Shown here: positions 24,833 to 37,900 of the stretch, piece by piece
Layout of the letters: every line of letters starts with the position of its first letter
How positions within the stretch are numbered: position 1 is the stretch's first letter
NCBI GenBank assembly: GCA_023055505.1
Contig: JALIRH010000023.1
Span: 6,578,423 to 6,642,422 of the forward strand
Reading direction: 5' to 3'
Length of the DNA stretch: 64,000 nucleotides
Origin: Callipepla californica brunnescens
Lineage: Eukaryota > Chordata > Aves > Galliformes > Odontophoridae
The notes under the pieces: model-generated
The model's input: the letters and a program-made list of their open reading frames with translations, nothing else
Told to the model about the DNA's origin: nothing
Database searches by the model: none
Made by a program: the position numbers and the translations under genes

Positions 24833-25400
24833 AAGCTCACTTTTTGAACGAACCTCTCTGTACTCTCAGAGAGCTTTGTTAGAAAGAAGCTTAGCTTTTA
24901 TCTGTATTGCAGGCCTTGTTTACAGACCTAGAAGTCTGGGCTTATTGCCAACATTCTGGAACCTCTGCAAAACTCTGCACCAACTTGTTTTTGTGAAGAG
25001 ACCTGAGCCCGACCCCTTGGATTATGTATTCAGGCATACAGGGGGTCTGAAAAGTACTACACTACAACTGAAAAGGAAACGTTACCATGTATGAGGGGAT
25101 TTGAGTTTCTTCTGAAGCAATGGGTACTGAAACACAGCTCCTTTTAGCACCTTCACTGCTGGTGCTGAACTGGATGTTGATAGGAAAGGTTCCCTCCACC
25201 TGTCATACTACTGGTTCCACTTGGAAGAGGATTGCATTGATTACACAAGTTCAGATGGGGAACCTCAGTTGTCCAGGAATCCTAGAGGTGATCATGGACT
25301 GGCCTGAAGTTAAAAAATTTGAAATGTCACCAAGAGAAGATGAAATCTGCTAAGGAGGCCCCACATTACAATGAATTAGCAGAAAAAAAAAAATAAAATA
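24833..25400 (+). mobile_element. Provirus leader and possible start of gag, truncated
   Basis: The sequence after the primer site is not a known host gene or a CR1. A frame of 77 codons begins with ATG-GGT at 25120, about 310 bases after the LTR, a plausible place for gag. It has no recognisable matrix motif and stops at 25353. The provirus is cut off before a CR1 at 25416, with an A-rich stretch at about 25380-25400 at the boundary. No pol, env or 3' LTR of this provirus follows. Confidence 0.45.
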
Positions 25401-25415
25401 GGCACTATTCACTGA

Positions 25416-26345
25416 TGAATCATAGGATGGCCTGGGTTGAAAAGGACCGCCATGATCATCTAGTTTCAACCTCCCTGCTATGTGCAGCGTCCCCAGCCAC
25501 TAGAGCAGGCTGCCCAGAGAAACATTCAGCCTGGTTCTGAATGCCTCCAGGGATGGGGCATCCACAACCTCCTTGGGCACCCTGTTCCAGTGTGACACCA
25601 CCCTCTTTAAAAACTTCCTCCTAATATCTAACCTAAACCTCTCCTTTCTCAGTTTAAGACAATTTCCCCTTTGTCCTATCCCTATCTACCCTTGTAAACA
25701 GATGCTCCCCCTCCTGTTTATATGCTTCCTTCAAGTTCTGACAGACCGCAATGAGGTCTCCCCAGAGCCTTCTTTTCTCCAAGCTAAAAAAGCCCAGTTC
25801 CCTCAATCTATCCTCATAGGAGAGGTGCTCCAGCCCTGTGATCATCTTAGTGGCCCTCCTCTGGACCTGCTCCAAGAGCCCCACATCCTTCCAGTACTGT
25901 GGCCCCCAGGCCTGGACGCAGTACTCCAGATGGGGCCTCACAAGAGCTGAGTAGATGGGGACAATCACCTCCCTCTCCCTTTTTAATGCAGCCAGCCCAG
26001 AACACAGTTGGCCTTCTGGGCTGGAAGCGCACACGACTGGCTCATGTCCAGCTTCTTGTCCACCAGGACCCGCAAGTCCTTCTCTGCCGGGCTGCTCTCA
26101 AGGAGATCTTCCCCCATTCTGTATAAATATCTGGGATTGCCCTGACCCAAGTGCAGCACCTTGCACTTGGCCTTAATTGAACTTCATGAGGTTTTCATGG
26201 GCCCACTTCTACAGCCTGTCCTGGTCTCTCTGGATAGCTTCCCTTCCTTCCAATGTATCAACTACATTGCACATCTTGGCATCATCTGCAAACTTGCTGA
26301 GGGTGCACTCAATGCCATCGTCTATATTGTTGATGAAGATGTTGA
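25416..26345 (-). mobile_element. CR1 LINE, 5'-truncated
   Basis: A minus-strand CR1 with its 3' end at 25416 (GAATCATAGGATGG then TGGGTTGAAAAGGACC). It reaches up to the RT catalytic region, where the sequence for FADD survives at 26281-26292. A 126-codon open frame (25654-26034) retains [33 protein letters not shown] and LEKRRLWGDLI. It belongs to a different subfamily from the 38-41 kb copies. Confidence 0.92.
25654..26034 (-). pseudogene. CR1 ORF2 C-terminal fragment
   Basis: An open stretch of the C-terminal third of CR1 ORF2, beyond the RT palm. It begins out of frame in its first 20 or so residues, then follows the family well from [17 protein letters not shown] onward. It stops before the usual ORF2 end. 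Confidence 0.82.
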
Positions 26346-26379
26346 AGTGCACCAGACCCAAGAATCATGTATTACCTTG

Positions 26380-26640
26380 GGACCATCACTGCAAGAAAGA
26401 CAGTGAGGCCCTGGAACATGTCTAGAGAAGGGCAATGAAGCTGGTGAGGTATCTGGAGCACAGGCCTCATGAGGATGAGCTGATGGAGCTGGGATTGTTT
26501 GGACTGGAGAAGAGGAAGCTTAGGGGAGACCTTATTGCTCTCCATAATACCAGAATGGAAGTTATAGTAAGCTGGGGCTCGGCCTCTCCTCTCTTGTAAC
26601 TAGTGATAGGACCAGAGGGAATGGCTTCAAGTGCACATTT
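26380..26640 (+). mobile_element. CR1 fragment in opposite orientation
   Basis: Plus-strand CR1 coding for the region from the KKDSEALEHV block through [14 protein letters not shown] to the DRTRGNG block. It lacks both the catalytic RT part and the 3' UTR. It begins about 35 bases after the 5' end of the minus-strand CR1. The two segments overlap in CR1 coordinates and differ in sequence, so they are separate insertions. Confidence 0.8.
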
Positions 26641-28627
26641 TCCCCTTCCACACCTTACCAGAGCTGCAGCTCTGCATCATAGCCTAGGAATGTACAAGGT
26701 TTCTTGAAAATGAATTATAGATTTCATTAAGAAAAATAATTTTAATGTTATCTGTTCACTTATTGTCACATAGAGCTATTTTTTTTCCAGTACTGAAATT
26801 CTTCACTGATGAGGTTGGAAAATCCTTTGCTTCCAGATAAGTCAAGCTTAAATTTTTGAATATATGATCACAGGAGCATTTTCAAAGTCAAGCAAGCAGT
26901 AAAATTTGAAACTGAACTTTTTATTTACACATGCATTTTTATTAGAGACGTATTTACCAAACCAAAGAATAAATATTGGAAAGTATAAATTGAATTCACT
27001 AAATAATCTTCATTCAGTGTTGAAATGCTCCATCTGTACTTTTACTGTTCAACCGTGCCTTTCAGGGCTCTAAGCGATTTTCAGTTTAAATTTCTGGTGT
27101 TTACAGTAATACAACTGGCTAATAAGCTTCTGTTGCTAAAGGATAAGCTTCTAGTCTCGTGTTCATTGGTTTAACAGACTCCCTGTGTTAGAAAAACATT
27201 TCTAATGGATAGGAAATGATAGGAATAAGCCATTGTTGTTGCTGGTGTTATTAATAAATAGGCAGACAGTTTTTACAATTAGCAACTAACACAGTGTGTA
27301 GTAGTAATATCGTTTTGGTCTTTGAAAAGATTTACTCCATTTTCATGTATAATCTGGGTGAATATCTCAGCTTACTTCTATTTATTTCTGAAAATGGTTG
27401 TGCAGTTTGAAATCGGTTCACATCTTATAGCTTAGTTTCCCTACATCAATTGGGTGCTCATACGTCCCGTGTTAAAACATATTAGCTACTTTGGAACTGA
27501 TCAGCAGTGTGAGTTAATAAGCTGTTAAAGCTGCCAAAGCTAACTTTCCTCTGGACCAGATAGCTGCAACCCCAGACTGCTGCTCTCTTGCTGTCTTTAC
27601 AGCTGATTCTGTCTTGTAGCTTGTTTTGCCGTGAAAATTTGACAACAGTCCAGTAATGTGACTCCTTTATCTGTGATTTTAGTTTTATGTCTAGCAATGT
27701 TCTTAGATCTTACTTACAGATAAGAAAATAGCAAACAGCTTTCTGACTGAAAAAGTGATCTAATTTCTTATCAAATTAATATAAATAATTATATTCAAAA
27801 TAAATAATAGTTTAATAATTCAGAGTTTGCTGCTGGAAAGTTGCCAACTAGTAACTTAATCTTGCTTAATTTAATCTAGCTGAAGATCCTACTAGTGGAA
27901 TACACTTCCATCATGATTATACAAGCAAAATGTATTGTGGTCGTGTGTGACTAATTCAGATGAAGAAAACACCATGAAAATTACACAGAGATTGAAATGA
28001 GGCAGAAGAGAAGTCAGTTTTGTGACTAAAATCAGGAAAAAATATTGGAGAAGAAAAGGCAGGTAGCTCACTTGAAACTTCAGGAAAAAAAAGGAGGGGT
28101 CAGATGAATAGGTGTAATACTGGAAGTACTTTATCTGAAGAATGCCATAGGCCATAAAAAGAGAAGGTAATTTGAAACAGTAGGAAAACTAAAGTAGGTG
28201 TGAAGACAAAATAGGAAAGATATTTAAGGAATGAATTGCTCAAAGCTCTGAAAGATCTCATTTGTGTCGATTATTTTTTTTTACATATCCTTTAGAAAAG
28301 GTTCGCTATTATATATGTCAAATCTAAACAGCTCCCCTATCCCCAGTATGTGATGAATGGCTTTAAAAAGCATGAAATAATCATGCATACTTTCACATGT
28401 TGTTGGAGCTGGATGTGCTGCCTGAAGCTTCATGTTCAGTTAGTGGTTCAATTAAGGAGACCTCCTTGCTCTGAATACAAGCTCTGAATTAGTTCTAAGA
28501 AGCATGGGGAATCTGGAGTAAGACATTGTGTAACACCTCAGGCAGATTAAAATTCCCCTGGAGCTAAAAGCTTTTGAAAGTTCAGAGAAGTAATAAGTCT
28601 GGTTTACAGTACACTTCATGCTTTCTT

Positions 28628-28708
28628 ACAAAAAACAACAACAACAACAACAACAAAAAACCAAAAAACAACCAACCAACCAATCAAACAAACAAAAAAA
28701 TAAAGAAA
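28628..28708. repeat. (CAA)n / (CCAA)n low-complexity tract
   Basis: A-rich run with nine or so CAA units followed by CCAA and CAAA units. It translates to poly-Gln/Asn-like residues with no biological meaning. Confidence 0.9.
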
Positions 28709-30883
28709 AGATACTGAAGATACTGACAGTGAGGAGCATACAGCTAGTCTATGTGACAGTAGATATTTCTGAGATGTTTATTATTCCTAACACTTCGCTG
28801 TAAATTCAAATTGAAAGGGATGACTAGAATTAGTAGTGCTTATCTTTCAAGAGTATTATGCTTCAAGCAACCTAAAAGAAAATGGAAAATGTATATTAAA
28901 AGTGGGCAAATGATATATTGCTATTCTATACATGAACTGCCAGGTTTGGAATTTCAGGAGCCATTTCTTAAGACTGTCATTCTTAAAGTAAAAGGAGTTA
29001 CCAAGTAACCTAGAGTCTACTTAAGCCATAACAATTGAGATAATTGTCAATCCAGACTGAACTATCTTTAAAGGTGGTTGCGCAGAAAAAGGAAATTAGT
29101 ATGTTAAGTAGATAAACTCTATACAGTGTTCAACAAAGTAAACACAGACAGTAAATACAGGCTACTATGAAGAGAAACTTCAGCTTTGTGCAGTAGGGAA
29201 AAAAGGGTTTTATATCCTAATTCTTCATGGTAGAAAATGATGCTAGAAGATTTTTATCCATGTTATGACATTGTAGATATGAATACTAATGAGACCTTAT
29301 ACCTTACTATGGAAGCATATATAATTGCTCAAGAGGGGATAATTATTCTTCACAGTGTTATGGTAGTTTTTATGGTCTGACTACATTAAAATTTTTTTAG
29401 ATGTTGTACAAGAAGTATTTGCTAAAGATCATAAAATAGTTATTCATTTCATAACTTCAAGGAATTTATTCCAACATACACACACATGGGTGTATGTCCG
29501 TATGTTCTTAAAAACAATTTCACTAGAATTAATTCAAGCACCTATATTTGGAAACCTGTTGCTTAAGGGATTGAACAAATTTACAAAAGAGCTTTCAGTC
29601 AAAGGTATGTGTAAAAGTCAGAAGAAAGTGGAAACAGTGGAAAGTGGAACAGAAAAATTCTTCATTGGGTAATATGTGTATTTGTGTTCATTAGATTAGA
29701 TATTTAGAATAAGTAATGGCCTTATTATGAATAAGAAACTGTTGATCAACCTAGTTTTGTACAATTGTCTCAGGATGTGATACTGCTGTACAGTTATCAG
29801 ATGTTTCTTCTGGTTGTTGGGTTAACAATCTTGAGTTTATAGTAAAAATAATCATCAAGAGTCAAATTGTCATTCTCTCTCAAGAAAATAAGGTGTTCTT
29901 TCCCAGTGACTTCACTAAACTTGACATTAGCCCAAACGGAGTCAGAGGTGTATCTCTGACAAGATCTGACAGATCTTTTTCTTTTTCTTTTTTTTATAGT
30001 CCTGTGGTTCACAGGGCAACTATGTTTTATGGGGTGTGTTTTGCAGAAAATTATGTAATTGAAGACAGGCTTAAAATAATGGAACTCTACAGCTACTTCA
30101 TCTGAAACTATTTTGAATGGACAACAAAAGAGAAAAGAAATTATGGGGCCAGTATGATCCTTGTGAAAAAAAAACAACAAAGATTATATCAATCCATACT
30201 AGATCAATCCAAGCATTTGCTGACATCTGTGAAGTTTTTAGTAACTGATCCTGCCATCCTGAGAGATAAATGAGGAATGGAAGAATTTAGTTAGGCTCTG
30301 CTGTGATAGAGACTGGAAGAATGCACTATGGTTTAGCAGTATCTAGCAGAAGATGTTATTACTCAGACTAATTCAGATAAGCATCTACTATGTATCCAAC
30401 ATATTTTCTTTTTACTTTTGCACAAATATGCTGAGTAAATTCTGATATTGAAGAAACTCTGAGACCATTCTCAATTGCTTTAGTTTTACAGTGTTCTACC
30501 TGGAAGATACCTGATTTTCTAATTATTTTTTATTATTGTGAAGGTCCAGTGATTTTGCAAATCTCCAGTGTAATAAGACTGATAATGGGTTTGTTGAGGT
30601 TGCTTTTTTTTATTTATGTTTGTTATTGTTCTGTATAAATATAAAAATGATACTTCCTTAGAGAAGAACGGAGGGTGAGATTACTATTCCATTTCCAGAT
30701 TCTGTTTAGAAGCAGAATGATCAGACATAAACTAGTTGTGGTTCTGAGATACATACAGTATACTTCAACGTAGTTTTATGCCAAGCCTGCAATCTTTTTC
30801 ATGGTCATTGCACCACTGCTATTGCAGCAGCTTTATGGTGGAGATGCTGGAGGTGCTCAATGCTGCCATAGCTTTTCTTTTAC

Positions 30884-30923
30884 GGGGGCGGGGGAGGGGT
30901 GGGGGGGAGGGGAGAAGGGGTAG
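30884..30923 (+). repeat. G-rich tract with quadruplex potential
   Basis: Five closely spaced runs of four to seven Gs separated by loops of 1-5 bases, in an otherwise AT-rich region. Confidence 0.85.
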
Positions 30924-31522
30924 GATGTTGCATTTTTGTATTGTTTTGTTTGTTTGTTTCCTTTTTTAATTCACCCCCAGTGGTATGGCAAGTTGTCCAA
31001 GGTAGCAACTTTGGTATTAGTGACTAACCAAGAATAGGCAAGATTTGTTCCATGAAACCATCAACCAGTTCCATTCTAACACCTATTTTGGCACTGTGCA
31101 AAGAGAAGAGACATTTGTACTACTGTACTTCACTGATTTTTCTAGAAATTAGAGATATTTTTTAGTATTAGGATCTGGCAAATACCAGAATTGATACTTC
31201 TCGAAAGTTTAAACTTAAAATAAAGCAGTCACTTAAACAGCACATGATATTTTTGCTATAAAATCAGTGGGACAGTGACTTTTGGGTAGAAGAGTAACAA
31301 AATAATTTATAAATTTTATGTTTAAACTTTACTATGTAATCGTTAAATGTTATTACTACAAACCACTTTATAGATATTCTCTACGTAAAGGTAAAAAGTA
31401 TAGGACCAAAGAATACGTTAATCTCAATGAGAGAACAAAAAGTGAGCAGTTGTTAGAAAAATGATGTGATCTTTCTTTAATCTATCATCTTTTTAAACCA
31501 AGTAATGAAGGAGTTTTTTTCT

Positions 31523-31563
31523 TGTTATTTTTTTTTATTATTATTATTTTTTATATATATATT
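31523..31563. repeat. T/ATT/TA low-complexity tract
   Basis: T run, ATT repeats and a short TA repeat. Confidence 0.85.
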
Positions 31564-32554
31564 TGGTCATATCCATTTGAAGTTATATATTTCTGGTTAG
31601 CCAAAAAGGTTTCTGTTATGTATACACATACCTCTTCAATTGCAAAGATGATCAAAACATTTTTGAAAATTACTTTTACATAATGCTGACATGCAGCAAG
31701 CAAATCAATCTTTTAATTGGAAAACTGAAGTGCTCAATTAGTAAAATCAAAGTTTTTCACTTCACATCTTAAATATTTGTGAAAATGTACTTCAAAAGGA
31801 ACCACAACGTGCTGTGCTGCCACTGAAATAGTGTTTCTCATCTGTAAAACAGCATTGTTAGAAATACAGTAAAAAATACTACTGTTTTGTTTTACCTTGA
31901 TAAAATGTTAGGAAGACTCTAATCCATGCTCATGAGTGGAGACAAGAACTTCAAAATAGGATTTCAGATACTGTTTATCCCAATAAACAGTGGAGTGTGT
32001 GCTCTCAATTAACTGCAGCACTGCATAGGATGAATGGTAGGAAGCTCATTGATTTTAAGCCTGAATGGTTTTTATATTTCAGATGCATTTTATAACGGCA
32101 TTAAAGCCCTATCAGTCTTGATTTTATTGCCTGGTCAAATGTCTGTCCACAGGAATTTCTTTGTAAAATGGTTAACTTTACCACTTCTTCTTAGCCTGTG
32201 GATCACAGAAGTTAATGAATGAGACTACAGAAGAGTTCGTAAGTCACTCTGTGAAAGTAGGTGTACAGAGTAGGCTCAGAAGAGTTAATTTTCTTCTTTG
32301 CAGTCCATATGGCACTGCATTTTTGGTTTGTGACCAATTCAGTGTTGACAATACATCAGTGTTTTATCTGTTGCTAAATGATATTTGCATGTTACCAAGG
32401 CCACCTGTGTACCTTGCTGTGTGCCCTTAGCAAGTGGAAAAGACAAAAACCTGGGAGTGGAAGCAGGCAGGACAACTGACCCAAACTTAACAAAAAATAT
32501 ATGCATCTTTGCATCAAAGAAGACTAAGGTCAGCCAACTGCTGATCAGAGGGTG

Positions 32555-32708
32555 GGATCTTTCCCCCTTACTCAGCACTGGAGGGTCACTGCTGGAGTAC
32601 TGTGTCCAGTTCTGGTCTCCTCAGTACACTACAGACATAGATATGCTGGAGAATCCAACGAAGGCCCACAGAGAGTATGAAGGGATTGGAGCACTTCTCC
32701 TATGAGGG
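32555..32708 (+). mobile_element. CR1 fragment
   Basis: A short piece of the CR1 C-terminal ORF2 region: SLLEYCVQFWSPQYTTDID followed by a broken copy of the next block, ending near TTCTCCTATGAGGGA. It is truncated on both sides. Confidence 0.78.
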
Positions 32709-32810
32709 AATCCTAGAATCATCATGTCTTGGATTGGAAGGGACCCCAAGGATCATCAAGTTCTAATCTCCTGCCCCAAGGCTGGACAAAGGCAGAGCCA
32801 AGGCTGGGCA
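32709..32810 (-). mobile_element. CR1 3' tail in opposite orientation
   Basis: The minus-strand CR1 end (ATCCTAGAATCATCATGTC, then GGATTGGAAGGGACCC and CATCAAGTTCTAATCTCC) directly abuts the plus-strand fragment at 32708. Only the last 100 or so bases of the element are present. Confidence 0.78.
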
Positions 32811-32881
32811 CAGCCAGGGAAGACTGTGAGAGCTTGGAGTATTTATAATAGAAAGAAGGCAGCTGAGGACGTGTTGATTCG

Positions 32882-33381
32882 TACATGTGGGTTGCTCTGA
32901 AATTAACACCTCCTATTTCTTTCAATGGAAATCACATCAGATATAAAAAGCACTGTAATGGTACTTCATAGAGAAAGTTCTCAACTACAAAAATCATTAT
33001 TAGTCACCAGCATAATCAGTATTGAAAAAGAGACTGTGTACCACACTCAAAAATCTGCAGCATGAGAGCTGACCCATTGTCATTTTCATCAATGCTGGAA
33101 TGCAACATCCACCATCTCACTGTGCTCACATTCTCAGTTTGGTCTCCAGAAAAGCTCAGCAAGTGCCTATGAATGCCAATTTTTTCCACATAGAGTAATT
33201 CAGTGACACATCTTTGCTTCATCCACTCTTCCATGTCACACACAGTTTTGACATACTGACCTTCTGCTGCCATCTGTCGGAAAGCAACAAAATGTAATGG
33301 AGGGAAGCTTCAGCCTCTACTGCCGTACCACCAATATCTGTCTCTGATAAGATAGGAGGCATTACACTCAGAGCCTTTGTA
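32882..33381 (-). mobile_element. Mariner-like element, internally deleted (copy B)
   Basis: A 500-bp element with both inverted ends readable: TTGCTCTGAAATTAACACCTCCTAT at about 32892 (stated here in part), and the complement of GCTCTGAGTGTAATGCCTCC near the right end. TA dinucleotides at 32882-32883 and 33380-33381 fit the mariner TA target duplication. The transposase gene runs on the minus strand and is reduced to its N-terminal part. Confidence 0.85.
33016..33273 (-). pseudogene. Mariner transposase N-terminal fragment (copy B)
   Basis: The frame reads MKQRCVTELLYVEK, then IHRHLLSFSGDQTENVSTV. These are the two helix-turn-helix halves of a mariner transposase DNA-binding domain, with a short deletion between them. 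After about 60 family-like residues the frame runs into the 3' terminal region, so the catalytic domain is absent. Confidence 0.82.
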
Positions 33382-34429
33382 TGTGAAGACCTGAAGGAAG
33401 GATGCAAAGAGGTTTAAGCCAGATTGTTTTCAGCAGCACTTGGTAATAGAAAAAGAGAGTGGTCACAAAATAAAACTATTTTTTTTTTCTAGACATCAGG
33501 ACACAATTTTCTAAGGTTAACATCAATAAGTAGTAATGCAGGTTTCCCAGGTAATTTGTATAAATTTAGATTTATTTCTTTAAACCATGCTCAAATCAGG
33601 TAAATTTAAATGACAAAGCAAGTACTCTAACTCCAGAATCACAGAGATTTTGGGCTACTACTAAAACTGCAGTACTGTCTTCTCCTGATTATTACATTGT
33701 TCATTTAGATTTCTTCAGAACTCAGTCAAAAAAAAGTATGTGACTGCTTGTTATAATTAAGAGTTAGGTAGCAGTCTGTTTACATTCCAAACAATCAAAG
33801 TAGAATTTAAATTGAATAAGTTTTTGCTTTTAAGCCAATTATCAAGAATTTTGAATTTACTAGTAGCATTGAATGTTTCCATTGAAGAGAAACCACTGAG
33901 TTGTGAGTATTTTGATTTTTAAAGCAGCACTGATTTAAATTACATTTTCTACACACATTTTATTTTCAATATCTTGTCATTATTTTTTCTTGCTTTTTTT
34001 TTTCCCCAGACTTAAATTCAATAATGAGTTTGTAGGTATAATCAAGGCTTTTTGCTTTGTAATGATTTTAGTAACTATTGTGTGTTATTTACATAATTGA
34101 TACATAATTCAACTTCGAGCTTGACTTCTAAGTCAAGGTTTCTTATAATACGAGGAAGTATTTCAGTAGATAAAACAGTTTTGAAATAATTCAAACATAT
34201 TTTTCAGTCATCACTCATTCAACAGTTTTGTCATTAGTTTTTTCTTTAGGAAGACAAAAGCTAAGCTTAAGATTTTCAACTCTAATAAAGGTCTCTGCTT
34301 TCCTGTAGGTAATCAGAACAAGTTGTTTTCATTAAGAAGTAATTATACAGATAAGAAATGCACTGAGCACTAGATCCTGGTCACTGATATTTATGCACTT
34401 TGAAATTTCCACAGAATTTTCTTACATTC
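33382..34429. other. Unique AT-rich DNA
   Basis: Nothing recognised. Confidence 0.5.
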
Positions 34430-34966
34430 TATCATGGTTTTATGATTTTTGTTATCAGTATTTCATATCACAGTGTCATGTAGTGCATTGCAAGTTAAAG
34501 AGTTAATGCTCCAGTTTCATGGATTGTCACTATTTCCAAGTACCTGGTTCTCAGATGAGAAGATACATCTCCCAGAAGACTTTTACTATCCCTTTTTCTG
34601 TTTTCTTTTTAGAAAGATAGAACTGCTCATAAGTCAATAGATGTCCCCTTCTTATACTGCTCATCTCTGCACTGTGTGCTCCCTAGCCATCTCACCTTCA
34701 ACATTAGAGAAAGACCTTCTACCTCTCATTTATTTGATATATTATCTTCAATTCCAATTGCATTCTATTATATTGTATTATCTTGCACTTCACCATCATA
34801 TTTAGTAAACTACTTTTCTTCCTTAACTCACTGCCACAGTTTATGTGTTTTTTAGGCTCATCCTCCTGCCTTTTCCCCCTTTTCCCACTCCTAAGGGATA
34901 GGTCTGTGGTTACCTCCACCCCTTTAGTCGTGGAACTGTGCTCAACTGGCCCATGAACTGTTGACA
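34430..34966 (+). mobile_element. Solo LTR of the ERV family (copy 3)
   Basis: A 537-bp LTR beginning TATCATGGTTTTATG (the usual TG start is mutated to TA) and ending ACTGTTGACA. It shares all landmark blocks with the other copies, including AAAGAGTTAATGCTCCAG and CTTCAATTCCAATTGC. There is no primer-binding site after it and no purine tract before it, so it is a solo LTR. Flanking pentamers (CATTC and CAGAT) do not match convincingly. Confidence 0.85.
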
Positions 34967-37900
34967 CAGATCTCATATGCAATCCTTCCAAAGCAATGCA
35001 GTGGGAGAGCCAGGCTGGAGCTACCTTGCTAAGTAAACAAAGCTGTGAAAAATCCTGTCCTAGTCTGGCACAGATGCGCCTTGGCTGGTACAAAGAGGAA
35101 GTTATAGACTGAGGAGTTTTCCCTATAAAACTGGTATCTGAAGGACAGTTTGCTTCATGATACCCCATGCCTTCCTCACAGATCTTACAAAATAATCAAG
35201 TCCTTGCACAGATAAAGATTGTAACAAATTCAAAGCCTTTACTATCTAGATTTTTCATCATGTTTCTAATGTAAGGAGAAATGTGGGATTTGAAGTAGTC
35301 CAATCAGAGGACATTGAAATGCTGCATATAATACTATAAGCAGGAGCCTTCATAAGAAATTCAATACAATCGACCTATATCCAACCTTTCAAAAGTTCTT
35401 TAAATAAGCAAGACAAATCTATAAAACCTTCTCCATATTATTATTAGTGCAAACCACCTGGATATTTGTCATACTTTACAAGCTAAATGACAATGTATGA
35501 ATAATTCCTCATAATGACAAGCTTTGTGAGTCAAAAACATTTATTTTACTTACTAGCATCCAGTTCTTTCAAATGGAGTCACTGATAGAATTTCAGATGC
35601 TTAAAAATAAATAAATAAATAAGGCAAGACATTCAGTTCAGAGAACAATGCCTATGTACATTTTATTCTGTTTTTGTAACAATCCCATTGAATCCCATCT
35701 TCTGTCTTTAATGACTTTTTATTACTTCAAGTATTCATTAGCCAGATATACAATTTTCATTACAACTCAAGCAATTGGGCTGAAAAAAAAAGAAGTTCAA
35801 AAGAATGAGAATTTACATGCTGGTGACAATTTGTGTTTTTCAATCCTGGTATGTTTTAATTTTTTTTTGATTGTTTGTTTTCCCAAAGTCACCAGATTTA
35901 CACTTGTAGATTTGTTGGGGTAGAAAAAACAGTGTATTTTAGCTGTCACAATGGCAGCAATACAAATGCTAAGTTTCTTTAATGATAGCCTGCTTCATAT
36001 AAAAGTTGCATTAAGGAGAGAAAAATGCCTTGATAAGAGTAGCAGCAGATTTATGTCAGAAATTTTATTTTACCAAAAATATCAGTGCAGGCATATGTTG
36101 GGTAGGCTTTCTTACTGTCTGCACAGCAGCCAAAGTTCACAAAAAGTCTTTATCTTGTTCATAAAATTTGCTACCAGTATTTCTAATCAACTGAAAGGAG
36201 CTGAAGAGAGACAGTCACATCAGGTTTTCTGAGTACCTAATTTGGGGTTTGAAATTAAGGGATAATTTGAGAGCAGAAAGGAGAAAAGATTTGTGAAATA
36301 TAGGAAGGAGGATGACTACAGGAGATTTACTTAGTGAGTGTTCACTTGAGTCTTTGAATAAAAAATGAAGATGGTTGATAGGAACATTGGGGTACAAACC
36401 AGCCATTAGGAAGGAACACTGAAGAGGTGGTAAGACGGAATTAACTCAGGCTAAGTATAACCAAGAACTAATTTTTGGGAAAAAAATAAAGTTAAAAATA
36501 AATAGTTGTGAAGGACAGTATTTAAAGAATGTATCACAACATAAAAATAACTGAAAAAATTAGCACAGAAGACTGAAATAGTTTAGGCCTCAAAATAGAT
36601 GGTATGGGTGAAATTTGACGTTAGGAATTTGACAAATTGTTTTGAGAAGAACATAGGAAAAAAAAAGTTAAGTTACTCAGAAATATCCTCACTTACAGTA
36701 TCATTTGTGAAACATTGTATACTTTAATTTTACATTTCATTTAGATTCATTTGCTTTTTAAAATTTGTCAGAAAATCAGCACCTCACTTGCTGTGTATTT
36801 CTTCAGTCAAAAATGGCTTGTAAACCTGTTGAGGTATGATGCCATTGCTATAACTGTGAACTTTGCTGTGAGGTGGAAATTACTCTGAAGTACATATTCA
36901 GGTGAATTTCCATGTCCGAAAACACCATCTGAGAAGGTGAAGAACAATGACTAAAGTTTAAGGAAGAGAGTTTTTACAGCAGGAATTGGTGAAAGCTGAA
37001 TTTACCAGCAATTTTTTTTTACAAATTCAGGCAGAGTGCTCTGATGAGAATAGGCAGATGCTATGCTTTATTTGGGAAGATGCTTGGAAAACTCTATTTG
37101 TGTTTCCTTCTGCACTTTTTTTATGAAAAGCGGGTAAGGGAGGAGGGACTAGGTGAAAGACACATCCAGGGTTGTTACAGAAATGAACAATAAACACTTA
37201 GATAATCACAGATGGTATGCTTATGAAGATATATGGGAAAAATTATACATATTTAGCATCTGTTTCCCTTTCATGGAAGATTAAAAAAAAGTGCTGAGTA
37301 TTGATCAAGTAAGCATGTTAACAATAAAAGTGCAGAGGTTCTCACATTTTGGGGTAGGCCGTGCACCCTTCACTTCCATATCCCCTGAGAAGTGTCTCTT
37401 GTCAGAGAATTATAAGCTTTACTGTTCTTCTCTGTTGTTGTTCATCTGCAGTAGCTATCTAGAAGAAGGTAAATTTGGGAACAGTCTTACTGCCTGCGAC
37501 AGATGTGAAAGGAAAGCCATGCATCTTTATTTATGTATTCAAGTTCTGTATCATGGCAGTTTTTCTTTCTTCTTCTGGAAGGGATGTAATGATGAAGTAT
37601 TCAAACTCTGAAGGGCCAGATTCTTGTGCTATATTAATCATCTTGAAGGTCTTTCCAATGCAGATTGTTCCCTGATTCTATGTAAGTTAATAAACCATTT
37701 TTTTATGATCTAAGGGTCCCATTCTGGCAACAGTTTAATATAAGAATTAGTACTGGTAAGTAAATCAGATGACAAGAAGACAAGGATACTCTGAGGAAAG
37801 GTGACCAGAGAACTTTCAAAACATGAGGAAAGCCTACTTTCATTTCTGCTTTTATTGGAGCTAAACTCATGGTCAACTGTGCACTTCTTCCCCTGACCAT

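Larger units (their letters stand above)
26641..32554. other. Long unique AT-rich stretch
   Basis: No gene or interspersed repeat recognised in about 5.9 kb. It contains a CAA/CAAC simple repeat (28628-28708) and a G-rich tract (30884-30923). A 127-codon minus-strand frame at 29797-30180 is compositionally random and is not called. Confidence 0.5.

Noticed and set aside
24813..25094. 93-codon plus-strand frame after the LTR
   Set aside because: It starts inside the primer-binding site of the provirus, where no protein begins, and shows no gag motif.
25416..26640. Possible twin-priming 5' inversion of one CR1
   Set aside because: The two opposed segments overlap in CR1 coordinates and differ in sequence, so they are separate insertions.
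28618..28803. Gln/Asn-rich plus-strand frame
   Set aside because: Translation of the CAA/CAAA simple repeat, not a polyglutamine protein.
29797..30180. 127-codon minus-strand open frame
   Set aside because: Composition follows base content, with no motif, no splice or promoter context and no repeat match. A chance frame in AT-rich DNA.
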